DNA of 64,000 nucleotides from Musa acuminata AAA Group (taxonomy: Eukaryota > Streptophyta > Magnoliopsida > Zingiberales > Musaceae). The notes beneath the pieces were generated by a model. It had not been told where the DNA came from, ran no database searches, and worked only from the letters and a program-made list of their open reading frames with translations. A program made the translations under genes and the position numbers. This document shows positions 1 to 12,481 of the stretch, in pieces (position 1 is the stretch's first letter; each line of letters starts with the position of its first letter). Location of the stretch: contig NC_088345.1 in assembly GCF_036884655.1 (NCBI RefSeq), positions 32,602,501 through 32,666,500 on the forward strand, written 5' to 3'.

Positions 1-379
1 GTCCCTCGATTTCGTCCGATTCTTTAGCACATCGTCCTCTCTTACTATCTATTGCCCAATTAGTTAGTTGACTCCGTAACTCCGATATCCTTGGTGCAAT
101 ATCCCAATCGGCTAGTTGACCTCCACAACTCCGATATCCTTGGCACAATATCCGCTCTTCTGGGCTTGATATCCGAAACCGTCGCCCGAAGCCTTCTATC
201 GATACGTTGACCGATTCTTCGGCGCGACGTCCAATCTTTTGATATATTTTTCAGGCCCAACATGATTTTTCCTACTTTAAATGTCTCTCCCTAATCGAAG
301 CATCCCGCGTCACTCAAAACACAGATCAAATCATAAACACTTATCAATTGGTTTCATCACCACAATATGAGATTTAACA
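1..379 (-). repeat. E1 3' LTR, partial (U3 start)
   Basis: Reverse complement of the first ~380 bases of the long-U3 LTR type. It ends at 379 in GATTTAACA (sense TGTTAAATC; most copies read TGTTGAATC) and is followed at once by the complementary PPT (380-393). It carries the U3 block that marks the pol-less elements. The rest lies left of the window. Confidence 0.85.
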
Positions 380-413
380 ATCTCCCCCTTTTCTATTATG
401 ATAACCAATTGAT
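343..413 (-). other. PPT/U3 boundary inverted repeat of E1
   Basis: The outer arms ATCAATTGGTT and AACCAATTGAT pair perfectly. The inner arms are partly decayed compared with the other copies. The PPT and the LTR terminus lie between the arms. Confidence 0.6.
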
Positions 414-1594
414 GACGAAGTTAACCTTAACTCCCCCTGTCAATATGCCATATTGATAGAACCTTGAATTCAAGCTAAATTCAAGTCATTATAAATTTTA
501 TCATGAATATTTGTAATACGTCATCATGCATAACATGATCATACTTCTCCCCCTTTGTCATCAACAAAAAGGAGAAGTATAACTTTTAAGTGTTTAGGCA
601 TACAAGTTCAAATCATTGTATAATAAACATAAACTCCATTTTTATCATCATGCAAGCTAGCAAAAATTTAAGTTTTACAAGTTTGTAAATTTTGCTAAAT
701 GTGCAAGTTTAGCATGTTTTGCTTCTTGAGATAGGCAAGATAGCACTTTTACTTCTCTTGAGATTGCAAGCTAGCAATTCTTGGTGATGTTAAAGATAGC
801 AAGTTCTACATCATGTAAGCTAGCAAATTTTTATATTATTTAAAAATAATATATAAGCTAGTAATATTTAAGATGTTCAAGAAAGCAACTTTTGCTTGTT
901 GAAATATGCAAGTTAGCGATATTTGCTTCTCTTTTGAGATAAGCAAGTTAGCATGTCTTTGCATTTTCTTGACTTGTGCAAGCTAGCTATCTCCCCCTTT
1001 GTCATTATAAAAAAAAAAGGGATGAATACAATTTTGTATCTCCTTTTTTTTTCTTTTACAACACTTTTCAAAGCATGAGAAAGATAAATAACAAAGATGT
1101 AAAATCAAGTCATGAATGTCAAAATAATTTATCATCATGAATATTTCATCATTGCATGCATCATTATCATAAGTTGAAGTATTGCATGCATAATACCAAA
1201 TAATCATGTATATTTTCAAAATATAAAATCATTATTACATGCATGATTCCAAATCATCATTCATAATTACATCATTATTCCAATCATAAAAAATGAAAGA
1301 TCAAGTCTAAAATTTAAGAAATCAAGATCATAATCCAAAAAATGTATAAGAAGAATTTATGCATTTGAGAGATCTAACATGTCTAAGTTTATCATTCAAG
1401 CTAGCAAATTTGGTTCTCTTGAAATGTTAGCTATTTTCTTTTCTCCTTTTGTCATTGTAAACAAGAAAGAATAAGAGAAGAACATAATGGCATAAAATAT
1501 TTCAATCATTTCAAGGCATACAAGCCATAAATACAAAGAGATCATATTATGAAAGATAAGACCACTTAAATACCAAAAGACATAATTCAAATAG
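380..1594 (-). other. E1 AT-rich 3' tail, distal part
   Basis: No coding sequence seen. It holds the complementary PPT (380-393), a PPT-bearing hairpin at 543-578 with arms ACTTCTCC and GGAGAAGT, then many copies of a GCAAGCTAGC-like motif (about 650-975) and AT-rich sequence. The same layout occurs in the tails of E4, E5, E7 and E13. Confidence 0.7.
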
Positions 1595-1599
1595 TAATT
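1595..1599. repeat. Target-site duplication of E2, left copy (TAATT)
   Basis: TAATT lies directly before the E2 LTR and is repeated directly after it at 10775-10779. A 5-bp duplication is typical of copia integrase. Confidence 0.9.
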
Positions 1600-3278
1600 T
1601 GTTACGATCGAGAGCACTAAGAGGGGGGGGTGAATTAGTGTTGCGGAAAACTTTCTGCGATTAAAACCGAAAGCTGCGTTCATTTGATAAAAATGATTTA
1701 GATGTAAAAGCTGATTCTAAGATTACTTTAACTTAAGATTAAGCGAGATGACGTTAAAGTAAATCTACGAAGGCAGTTTGCAGTTTATGATGAAAATCAG
1801 AATGCAAGCGCAAACTGAAATGCGACGTTCGTACGATAAAACCGGTTTACGTCTAAATGCCAATTTTGAAGATACTGAACTTTGAGATATGTTTTATAAA
1901 TGCGCAGAAGGAAGTTTGCAGTTATGATCAAAACGTAAACGTAAACTGAAATGTAATGATCGTACGAAAATGCCAATTTACGTCTAGACGCAGATTCAGA
2001 AAGCTCTGAACTTAGAAACTCGTTCGTAAAAGCGCAGAAGGCAGTAGCTATTTAGGAGGTTTGCAGTAAAGATAAAATGCTCAAAGTAAATACAAACCGA
2101 GATTTAGAGTGGTTCGGTCAATCTTGACCTACTCCACTTTTGGCTTCCTCCACCGACGAGGTCACCAACGTCAACTAGAGGCCTTCCTTCAATAGGCGAA
2201 GGCCAACCACCCTTTTACAGTTTCACTCCTTTTGACGGGCTTAGGAGACAACCCTTACAGAAATTTTCTCTCCTCTCTTTACAACTCAAAACTTTGAAGA
2301 ACAGAGGGAGGAGAACTTTTGGCCTTTACAATAATTTTGAGCTCTAAGAATCACAGAAAGAGATCAAGATTTCGAGTGTAAGTTGCTACCTTTCAGTGCT
2401 GAATGGGTGGGGTATTTATAGGCCCCAACCCAGTTCAAATTTGGAGCTCAAAACTGTCAATTCCCGGAATTCCGGGATTAGGCGGTTGCACCTCCTAACT
2501 GGGGCGGTTGCACCGCCTGGCAGAGCTCGAAGACTGAGCCTCTGGGCGGTGCCACCTCTGTCAGGGGCGGTTGCACCTCTCTGCCAAAGCTCGAAGACCG
2601 AGCTCAGGTGGTTGCACCTCCTAACTAGGGCGGTTGCACCGCCTGCCAGAGCTCGAAGACCGAGCTCTAGCGGTGCTACCTCCTGTCAAGGGAGATTGCA
2701 CCGCCCAATCTCGCTCAGAGACTGAGCCTAGGCGGTGCTACCTCCTGGCTTGGGCGGTTGCACCTCCCAAAGCAATCAGGGTCCGAATGGGTAGATCCAT
2801 TCGGCCCAATTTGGGTTTTTCAGGGGCCCAATTGCCCCAAGATTAAGCTAATGGGATCACCTCCCATTTCCAACTTAATCATTGTGCTAACTACGATAAA
2901 TCCTAAGACAATTTCTGCAGCTTTCTCTGGTGCGTCAATCGCTTCTTCCGGCGAACTTCCGTCGATCATCCGATGAACCCTTGGTGATGCTCCTGCAAAC
3001 TTCCGACAAACTCCTGGACTTGTGACAATCCACTTGGCGAGTTCCGGCAAGCTTCTTTGGAAAGCTTATGGACTTCTCGGATTTGTTCCCGCTGAACCTC
3101 CGACGACTGTCCGAACTTCCGTCAAACTTTCGAACTCCCAACGTGATCATTGTCTTGACTCCGGCGCAACTCCTGTTGCATGTCTAACTTTCATCGTAGT
3201 TAATCCTGCACACTTATCTCAACACAGATTAGACAACAAATGATAATTGACTTCATCATCAAAATCCGAGATTCAACA
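1600..3278 (-). repeat. E2 3' LTR (1679 bp)
   Basis: Runs from TGTTACGATC to GATTCAACA (sense TGTTGAATC...GATCGTAACA). On the minus strand a TATA box lies at 2413-2420, a 16-bp palindrome (TCCC-GGAATTCC-GGGA) at 2462-2477, and a GC-rich palindrome cluster at about 2473-2766. The leader hairpin is at 2109-2137. It lacks one repeat unit of the palindrome cluster that the 5' LTR has. Confidence 0.95.
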
Positions 3279-3309
3279 ATCTCCCCCTTTTTGATGATGA
3301 CAATCAATT
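3245..3309 (-). other. PPT/U3 boundary inverted repeat of E2
   Basis: Arms AATTGA.TTCATCATCAAAA-type on one side and TTTTGATGATG..TCAATT on the other flank the PPT (3279-3292, complementary strand) and the first bases of the LTR. The outer arms are the A-T variant also found in E8 and E12. Confidence 0.7.
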
Positions 3310-4338
3310 GATAATGGAGTTAACCTTAACTCCCCTTGTCTATATGCCATACTTGAGATAAGTCATTCTTGAATTCAAAACCTTAAGAATTCAAGAGACA
3401 TAAGTTAAAATCATTTGAACTTATCAATATTCCCATCATGATTCCTATCATGATGTATCTCTTTGAAGATGGTGTCAAGGCTTGACATTCATTTTCAAAT
3501 TTTACAAGTTTGAATGATGGTAATAGTAACAATTCATCATATTGTAAGATATAAAACTGTGAAGTATGATTTTGATATCATTACATGATGTACACATTTC
3601 AAGTACACATTTCAAATATTTTAGCAAGTATTGCATTTTATCACACGGTAAGATATCAACTCGTAAAATTACGATGCAAGTTTTTGTTTGATATCTTAAC
3701 ACGATACAAGGCATAATGCAAATCATAGCATTTATTCATATATCTCTTGGTGATGCAAGCATGGCATAATTATAGCATCAGTGTTTATAGCATCAATTCA
3801 TATATTTCTCCCCCTTTGTCATCAACAAAAAGCATGGTAGTTGTGATATCAGGAGAACAATACAAGTAAATTTTGAGTATAAGTGTGATGATTGTTTCAT
3901 GCCTTTACTTGATTCATGTTATTTCCAATAGTAATTGATAGGAAATCAATTGTTCAAGCACATAAAGGAAAACATGATATGTTGATTGCTTTGATTCATG
4001 CTATTTGTGAGTTTGCTTTGAGTCAAGATATGTGAAACAACTTTTTGTAAATAGAAATACTATCATCCATATTTCAAGATGGAATCATTTCATCAAATCC
4101 ATTTCAGAAAAATATTTTTCATAAGAGTGTACGAGAAAATCTGATTTTTAGCATTCCAATTGTTAAGCGAATCCGAAAATGAAATTAACTCTTTCATGCA
4201 TTCGGACAAGACTATGCTACAGATTTTTAAATACAATCAAAAGACAAAACACTTAATTTCCAACATGTTATTTAGGCATGTAATGGCAGTCAAGTGATTT
4301 GATTATTCAATAAAGTCCGAAAGAGAATTTTAACTAGT
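3279..4338 (-). other. E2 3' untranslated region
   Basis: No coding sequence and no envelope-like ORF. It contains the PPT, a partial PPT-like repeat near 3810-3835, and two inverted CCGAA/TTCGG motifs at about 4155-4200 and 4305-4352, the second spanning the pol stop. Confidence 0.75.
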
Positions 4339-7300
4339 TTATGTGTTCGGACACATCAACATTCCTAATTCTCTTCTTATGAAATCAAATTGTTCTTCAC
4401 TTAGAGGTTTTGTAAAAATATCTGCTAGTTGATGTTTGGTGTCAATGAACTCTATGATTACATCATGATTAGTAACATGATCTCATATAAAGTGATATCT
4501 AATATCAATATGTTTTGTTCTTGAGTGTTGTATAGGATTCTTTGTTAAACATATTGCACTTGTGTTATCACATTTAATGAGAATATTTTTAAGATGAACT
4601 TTATAATCTTCTAAAGTGTTTTTCATCCATACATCTTGTGCACAGCATGCACTTGCTGCAATATATTCAGCTTCGGTTGTTGATAGTGCAACCGAGTTTT
4701 GTTTCTTAGATGACCAGGAAACAAGGGCATGTCCTAAAAATTGACATGTTCCTGATGTGCTTTTTCTATCTAGTCTACAGCCAGCAAAGTCTGCATCAAC
4801 ATAAGCAATTAACTCAAGATTTTCTTATTTTGGATACCATAATTCTAGATTTGTGGTACCATTAAGATATCTAAGTATTCTTTTAACTACTTTGAGATGA
4901 GATATCTTAGGGTTTGATTGAAATCTAGCACAAAGTCCTACACTGAACATGATGTCTGGTCTAGTTGCAGTGAGGTAAAGTAAACTTCCTATCATACCCC
5001 TATAAGTCTTTTGATCGAAACTTTCTCCACTTTCATCAATTTCTAACTTAGTGGAGGTGCTCATAGGAGTGTTAATAGCTTTTGAGTTATTCATATTAAA
5101 CTTTTTTAGTAAATTCATAGCATATTTAGTTTGACTAATAAAGATGCCATTGCTTAGTTGTTTGATTTGTAAACCTAAGAAGAATGTTAACTCTCCCATT
5201 AAACTCATTTCAAATTCAAGACTCATAGTTTTAGCAAAAGATTCACAAAGAGATTCATTCGTGAAACCAAAGATAATATCATTAACATAAATTTGAACAA
5301 TGAGAAAATTATTTTCAAAATTCTTGATGAATAATGTAGTATCAACCTTGCCTTTTATGAAATTATTTTCAATAAGGAAAGAACTAAGTCTCTCATACCA
5401 AGCCCTCGGAGCTTGTTTTAAACCATAGAGAGCTTTAGTTAATCTAAACACATGATTAGGGAGGCTATTATTTTCAAATCTAGGAGGTTGTTCAACGTAG
5501 ACTTCTTCAGAAATAAAACCATTAAGAAAAGCGCTTTTAACATCCATTTGAAATAGCTTAAAATTATTACTACTAACGTAGGCAAGGAGCATCCTTATGG
5601 CTTCTAATCGAGCCACAAGAGCGAAGGTTTCTTCGTAATCGATACATTCTTCTTGGTTGAAACATTTGGCCACTAGTCTAGCCTTGTTTCTAACCATGAT
5701 ACCATTTTCATCCTGCTTGTTTCTAAAGACCCATTTAGTACCAATAACTAAATGGTCATTTGGCCTAGGAACAAGCTTCCACATCTCATTTCTCTCAAAT
5801 TGATTTAATTCATCTTGCATTGCGATAATCCATGAATCATCTTTCATGGCTTCGTCAACGCATTTGGGTTCAATTTGGGAGAGAAAAGCGGTGTTGGCAC
5901 AAAAATTTTTAAGAGAGGATCGTGTTTGAACCCCCTTTGATGTGTCTCCTAAGATTAGCTCCTTAGGATGAGCATCTACATACTTCCAATCCTTGGGTAA
6001 GGATGTTTCGGAAGTGGATTCATTCAAGTTGCTAGTTGGAGACGGGGTTTCATTTAAATTCAAGGAATCAAAATTAACATCATCATCAAAATCGATTTTC
6101 CTGATTTCGGAAATCTCATTGAAAACAACATGAATGGATTCTTCAATAATTAATGTTCTTTTATTGAAGATACGAAAAGCTTTAGAAATCGAAGAATAAC
6201 CAAGAAAGATTCCTTCATCGGATTTAGCATCAAATTTTCCTAAGTTATCTTTTTCATTCAAGATAAAGCACTTACACCCAAAGACTTTAAAATATGAAAC
6301 ATTGGGTTTTTTATTGTTCCATAACTCATAAGGAGTTTTGATGAGTAAGGGTCTAACTAGAACTCTATTCAAAATATAGCATGCAGTATTTACGGCTTCA
6401 GCCCAAAAATATTTGGGTAGGCTATGTTCATTCAACATGGTTCTTGTCATTTCTTGTAAATTTCGATTTTTTCTTTCTACTACTCCATTTTGTTAAGGAT
6501 TTCTTGGAGTAGAGAAATTATGGTTGTATCCATTGAGTTCACAGAATTCTTGGAAATCATGGTTTTGAAATTCTCCACCATGATCACTTCTAATTGATGA
6601 AATCATAGAACCCTTCTAGTTTTGAACAAGTTTACAAAACTTGGTAAAAGATCTAAAGCATTCATTTTTCTGTTTCAAGAAGTAAGTCCATGTGTATCTA
6701 CTATAGTCATCAACAATGACGAAGGCGTATTTGCTACCTCCTAGGCTTGATGTAGAGATTGGTCCGAACAAGTCCATATGGATCAATTGTAAGGGCCTAG
6801 AGGTGCTTATTTGATTCTTAGATTTGAAACTATCCTTAATTTGTTTACCTAATTGGCAAGCATCACATACATTATCTTTGATGAACTTGATATGAGGAAT
6901 TCCTCTTACAAGATCTTTAGATTATATTTGAGTGATTAGTTTCATGCTAACATGACCTAATCTTCTATGCCATAGCCAAGCATCCTCATTCAAAACCGAA
7001 AAACACATTTCATTACACAAATCATTGATGTCAATAGTGTATACGCTATTTTGTTTTAATGTAATCATAGACATATTTTTATGTGGTTTTTCACTGATGC
7101 AAGCATTAGATTCGAATCTAACAATGTATCCTTTATCACATAATTGACTAATGCTCAAGAGGTTATGTTTTAAACCATCAACTAACAAAACATCTTCAAT
7201 AAAGAAGTTGGATTTGTTACCTATGGTTCTTTTGCCAATGATTTTACCCTTGTTGTTGTCTCCGAAGGTGACATAGCCTTCGTCTATGCTAGTGAGCTTA

Positions 7301-7389
7301 GAGAATTGAGATGGATCTCCGGTCATATGCCTTGAGCATCCACTATCAAGGTACCATCTCTTGCTCCTAGCTTGCGATAGTATGGGTTT
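4339..7389 (-). pseudogene. pol: E2 pol: protease-integrase-RT-RNase H, broken by stops
   Basis: One continuous frame runs from the gag stop to TAA at 4339-4341, with no frameshift. The protease DSG, the integrase zinc finger (HRRLGH, CDAC), the integrase core, RT and RNase H regions are all recognisable by comparison with E8. Stops at 6922-6924, 6616-6618, 6493-6495, 4825-4827 and 4483-4485 each match a sense codon in E8 (for example TCA to TAA, GAG to TAG, CGA to TGA). The RT catalytic motif reads YVND instead of YVDD, so one metal-binding aspartate is lost. The product would be inactive even without the stops. Identification is certain; loss of function is nearly so. Confidence 0.95.
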
Positions 7390-8973
7390 CTACAAGAAAG
7401 GATGATTTTTAGGTACCCATTTGCTTTTGGGTGCCTCAAAGATAGTTCTACATTGTTTATCATGTTGCATAGAGTTTATCATGGTTCCTTTAGGGACCCA
7501 AATTAATTTATTCGGACTTATCTTCTTGAATGGACAATAATGCGTTTTATGTCCAAGTTTGCAACAAAAGTTGCATTTGTTTTGGTGCCAAACATGTAAG
7601 ATGGTGCCTTTTATGAAGGTGGTTGGATTTTGGTGAGGACTTCTCACAAATCCAATTCCACTTCTTTTGGGAACGTGACCCTTGTTTGCAAGGATCATGT
7701 TTAATGACTTGCTACCAACCTCGAATTTCTTCAAGGTGTCCTTAAGTAGCAAGTTTTCCTTTTGGAGAGTTTCTAGATCATGACATTTTATGCATGAGCT
7801 TAAACTATCATGATATTCAGCTTTTAACTTATCGAAATTACAAATAAGACTATCATGCTCCTTTTTTAGCAATTTGTATTTTCTACTAATTGTCTTACAT
7901 TCGTCAAATAATTCATGGAAAGCATTTAATAACTCATGATAAGGTAAATCTGCATCAATTAAATCCGTTACCTCTTCTCCGATGGCCATTAGGGCGTAAT
8001 GAGCAACTTGCTCGGTGTTGGACTCCTCTTCTTCGGATGCGCTCGAATCATCCCATGTTGCTTTGAGCGCCTTCTTCTTTGGTGTTCTCTTTTTGATTTG
8101 GGGACAATCACTCTTGTAGTGTCCCGGCTTTTTGCACTCATAGCAAATGACTTGGTCCTTTTTGGGTTCAAGTTTGTTTTTTGTGTCATTCTTAAACTTG
8201 TTTGTTTTAATGAATTTTTTAAATTTTCTTGTTAGAAGTGCTAAGTCATCGTCACAGTCCTCATCACTTGAGTTTTCTTTCAAGTGGTCTTATGAAGTTC
8301 TAAGTGCCATATCCTTCCTGTTCTTTGGAAGGATGTCTTCTTGCTCTTCATGAGCTTTGCAAGTCATCTCATAGGTCATTAATGACCCAATTAGTTCTTC
8401 AAGAGGGAAGTTGTTTAGATCTTTCGCCTCTTGAATAGCAGTGACTTTAGGATCCCAACTTTTAGGAAGGGATCTTAGAATCTTATTTACGAGCTCAAAA
8501 TTTGAAAAACTTTTTCCGAGTCCTTTTAGACTGTTGACGACATCCGTGAAACGGGTAAACATGTCGCCAATAGTCTCACCCGGTTTCATCCGGAAAAGTT
8601 CAAAAGAGTGTAACAAAAGATTGATTTTTGACTCTTTCACTCTACTTGTGCCTTCATGAGTCACTTCGAGTGTGTGCCAAATATCAAATGCGGTTTCACA
8701 AATCGAAACACGATTAAACTCATTTTTATCAAGTGCACAAAATAAGGCATTCATAGCATTTGCATTAAGAGCGAAAGCCTTTTTCTCCAAATCATTCCAA
8801 TCGATCATTGGAAGAGAAGACTTCGAAAAACCACTTTCGACAAGATTCCAAAGTTTAAAATCCATAGAAATAAGAAAGATCCTCATTCGGGTCTTCCAAT
8901 AGGTGTAGTCCGTCCCATTGAACATGGGTGGACGTGTAATAGAATGGCTATCTTGGTTTCCGGTGTAAGCCAT
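7390..8973 (-). pseudogene. gag: E2 gag, broken by one extra stop
   Basis: Copia gag (UBN2 / Retrotran_gag_2 type) starting at the ATG at 8971-8973, 36 bases after the PBS. It opens MAYTGNQ and contains the TDYTYWKTRM core, an acidic linker, one zinc knuckle (CYECKKPGHYKSDC), a coiled-coil-like stretch and a second knuckle (CNFCCKLGHKTHYC). A GAA to TAA change creates a stop at 8290-8292. The terminal UAG at 7390-7392 is shared with E8 and E12 and lies in frame with pol, so it is probably ancestral and not decay. Confidence 0.93.
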
Positions 8974-9009
8974 CTCTCTTGGGTTTTAATCCGTTTGAGA
9001 GTTAACCCC

Positions 9010-9021
9010 GCTCTGATACCA
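9010..9021 (-). other. E2 primer-binding site (initiator Met tRNA)
   Basis: GCTCTGATACCA, reverse complement of TGGTATCAGAGC, two bases from the 5' LTR end. This is the usual copia PBS complementary to the 3' end of initiator Met tRNA. Confidence 0.95.
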
Positions 9022-9023
9022 AT

Positions 9024-10774
9024 TGTTAGGATCGAGAGCACTAAGAGAGGGGGGGGGGGGGGTGAATTAGTGCAGCGGAAAACTTTCTGCGATTAAAACC
9101 GAAAGCTGCGTTCGTTTGATAAAAATGATTTAGATGTAAAAGCTGATTCTAAGATTACTTTAACTTAAGATTAAGCGAGATGACGTTAAAGTAAATCTAC
9201 GAAGGCAGTTTGCAGTTTATGACGAAAATCAGAATGCAAGCGCAAACTGAAATGCGACGTTCATACGATAAAACCGGTTTACGTCTAACTGCGAATTTTG
9301 AAGATACTGAACTTTGAGATATGTTTTATAAATGCGCAGAAGGCAGTTTGCAGTTATGATCAAAACGTAAACGTAAACTGGAATGTAATGATCGTACGAA
9401 AAAGCCGATTTACATCTAAACGCAGATTCGGAAAGCTCTGAACTTAGAAACTCGTTCGTAAAAGTGCAGAAGGCAGTAGCTATTTAGGAGGTTTGCAGTA
9501 AAGATAAAATGCTCAAAGTAAATGCAAATCGAGAATTAGAGTGGTTCGGTCAATCTTGACCTACTCCACTTTTGGCTTCCTCCACCGACGAGGTCACCGA
9601 CGTCAACTAGAGGCCTTCCTTCAATAGGCGAAGGCCAACCACCCTTTTACAGTTTCACTCCTTTTGACGGGCTTAGGAGACAACCCTTACAGAAATTTTC
9701 TCTCATCTCTTTACAACTCAAAACTTTGAAGAACAGAGGGAGGAGAACTTTTGGCCTTTACAACAATTTTGAGCTCTAAGAATCACAGAAAGAGATCAAG
9801 ATTTCGAGTGTAAGTTGCTACCTTTCAGTGCTGAATGGGTGGGGTATTTATAGGCCCCAACCCAGTTCAAATTTGGAGCTCAAAACTGTCAATTCCCGGA
9901 ATTCCGGGATTAGGCGGTTGCACCTCCTGACTGGGGCGGTTGCACCGCCTAGCAGAGCTCGAAGACTGAGCCTCTCGGTGGTGCCACCTCTGTCAGGGGC
10001 GGTTGCACCTCTCTGCCAGAGCTCGAAGACCGAACTCAGGCGGTTGCACCTCCTGACTGGGGCGGTTGCACCGCCTTCCAGAGCTCGAAGACCGAGCTCA
10101 GGCGGTGCTACCTCCTGTCAAGGGAGATTGCACCGCCCAATCTCGCTCAGAGACTAAGCCTAGGCGGTGCTACCTCCTGGCTGGGGCGGTTGCACCGCCC
10201 AGTCTCCCTGGGAGACTTAGCCTAGGCGGTGCTACCTCCTGGCTTGGGCGGTTGCACCTCCCACAGCAATCAGGGTCCGAATGGGTAGATCCATTCGGCC
10301 CAATTTGGGTTTTTCAGGGGCCCAATTGCCCCAAGATTAAGCTAATGGGATCACCTCCCATTTCCAACTTAATCATTGTGCTAACTATGATAAATCCTAA
10401 GACAATTTCTGCAGCTTGCTCCGTTGTGTCAATCGCTTCTTCCAGCGAACTTCCGTCGATCATCCGATGAACCCTCGGTGATGCTCCTGCGGACTTCTGG
10501 CAAACTCCTGGACTTGCGACAATCCACTTGGCGAGTTCCGACGAGCTTCTTTGGCAATCTTATGGACTTCTCGGATTTGTTCCCGTAGAACCTCCGACGA
10601 TTATCCGAACTTCAGTTGAACTCTCGAACTCCCAACGTGATCATTGTCCTGGCTCCCGCGCAACTCCTGCTGCATGTCGAACTTTCATCGTAGTTAATCC
10701 TCCACACTTATCTCAACACATAGATTAGACAACAAATGACAATTGACTTCATCATCAAAATCCGAGATTCAACA
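9024..10774 (-). repeat. E2 5' LTR (1751 bp)
   Basis: Runs from TGTTAGGATC to GATTCAACA. TATA is at 9845-9852 (minus), the 16-bp palindrome at 9894-9909, the GC palindrome cluster at about 9905-10262 and the leader hairpin at 9541-9569. The homopolymer near the U5 end has 14 G here against 8 in the 3' LTR, and the cluster has one extra unit of roughly 65-70 bp. Confidence 0.95.
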
Positions 10775-10779
10775 TAATT
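10775..10779. repeat. Target-site duplication of E2, right copy (TAATT)
   Basis: Matches the left copy at 1595-1599 exactly. E1 tail sequence continues from here. Confidence 0.9.
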
Positions 10780-11482
10780 TTCTTCTTTAAGTAAAATACC
10801 AAGAAGAATCATAGGAGAACAATTAATAAAAAATCTTGATTCATAATAAATCTTAATTTATAAATATCGAGGAATCAAGATCATAATTTGGATAAAAATT
10901 TATTCAAATTTAATTCATCAAAATCATTTTCAAAGTCCAAGAGATTCATAAAAATGATTCAAATAAATTCGCCAAAATCAATAAGATAGAGAAAAAGAAT
11001 TTTCAATAAAAATATTTTCCACTTTTTAGTTGTTTCAATTCATATGATTTATTTCATTTATGCTAAATAAAAACATGTATCATGTTTAAAACTAAAAATG
11101 CAAGATTTATTACGACAAAGATCAATATTGCATAAATCACCCAAATATCATCATTACTTCAAATCATCTTACATAATTTCAAAAGATAAATTTATTAAGC
11201 ACGATCATTATGCATCGTTATATTATTTCATCATGCATGATTTCATAAAGTGTTTTCAATCAAAAGTAATACGAAAATCATTAAGATACACATTATCATT
11301 AAAACATCTAGCATGATTTAAATCTAATATTTTGTTCCTTTATCATAACATATGTAATTTTCATGATTATTTTCAAAATTACTAGATAAGCATGATTCCT
11401 AATTTTTTACATTTTCATTTATTAAACATGTAATTTTTAAGAAAAATAATTTTTCTAAGTTAAACATAACTCATGAAAAGCA
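10780..11482 (-). other. E1 AT-rich tail, gag-proximal part
   Basis: AT-rich sequence without an ORF that can be supported. It resembles the stretches just after gag in E5 (22403 onward) and E7 (leftward of 30797). Confidence 0.7.
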
Positions 11483-12431
11483 TCATGTAATTTCAAAATA
11501 AACTAAGGGCATTTTGATTACCTCATCGTTGAAAGTCGTTAAGATGTAGTTTGCCACCTCGCCTTTGTTGGTTTTCTCTTCGTCTTTGGAGGAGCTCGAT
11601 TCGTCTTTTGGCAACTTTTTCTTGCGTTCATAACAAGTAGTTCCTCTCTTATAAAGTTTAGTTTTGTTCTTTAATCATTGTTTCATGAACTTTTTAAATT
11701 TCATGAGGAGTTCAAGTTCACCATCACTTGAGCTTATACTCGAGTAGTCTTCTTTTGTTCAAAGTGCTAAATTATTCATATTCTTTCGAAGGTTGTTCTC
11801 AAGTTCATTTTATGCATTGTGTCATTTCATATGTGATCAATGAACCAAAAAGTTCTTCAAGTGAAAAATTATTAAGATCTTTTGCCTCTTGTATTGTGGT
11901 TACTTTCATATCCTAACTCTTATTAAGAGAACATAAAATTTTGTTTATAAGTTTAAAATATAAAAAACTTCTACCTAGTGCTTTTAAACCATTGACGACA
12001 TCCGTAAAATGAGTGTATATGTCTCCAATGGATTCACTTAGTTTCATATGAAATAATTCAAAATCATGCATTAAAAGATTGATTTTAGAATCTTTTACTC
12101 TACTCATGCCTTCGTATGTGATTTCGAGAGTGTGCCATATATCGAAAGCTATTTCACACAGAGAAATTCAATTGAATTCTTTTTTGTCTAAAGCATAAAA
12201 TAGAGCATTCATAGCTCTAGCATTTAAAGAAAAAATCTTCTTCTCCAAATCATTCCAATGGTTCATTAGAAGAGACGATATTCGAAAACCTCTTTCGACA
12301 ATATTCCATAAATTCAAATCTAAAGAAAGTAAGAAAACTCTCATTTGAGTTTTCCAATATGTGTAGTCCATCTTATTGAACATGGGTAGATAAATGAGAG
12401 AGTGACCCTCTTGAAAATCGAAAAGAGCCAT
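11483..12431 (-). pseudogene. gag: E1 gag, pol-less type, broken
   Basis: Starts at the ATG at 12431 (MALFDFQEGHS) and keeps the copia gag core (MDYTYWKTQMRVFLLSLDLNLWNIVE). Stops occur at 12168-12170 and 11913-11915 (TGG to TAG in the S-W-D-P-K motif). Where autonomous gag has its zinc knuckle this copy reads TTCYERKKK, so a cysteine is replaced and the G-H...C half is missing. It ends GEVANY...NDEVIKMPLVYFEIT, the C-terminus shared with E5 and E13. There is no pol after it. RNA binding through the knuckle is presumably lost while the capsid-like domain remains. Confidence 0.85.
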
Positions 12432-12467
12432 TTCTATTTAGGTGTTAAACCAAATAAGAAAAATGAG

Positions 12468-12479
12468 GCTCTAATACCA
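12468..12479 (-). other. E1 primer-binding site, one base changed
   Basis: GCTCTAATACCA against the standard GCTCTGATACCA, placed between gag and the 5' LTR remnant. Confidence 0.8.
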
Positions 12480-12481
12480 AC

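Larger units (their letters stand above)
1600..10774 (-). mobile_element. E2: Sirevirus-like gag-pol retrotransposon, decayed, inserted in E1
   Basis: Full-length element with two LTRs (1600-3278 and 9024-10774), PBS, gag, pol, a short 3' UTR and a perfect TSD. The gag-pol frame holds six stops besides the conserved gag-end UAG, and the reverse transcriptase active site is altered. E2 is therefore complete in structure but cannot be active. It has the short U3 seen in E8 and E12 and lacks the 18-bp array found in their LTRs. Confidence 0.95.
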
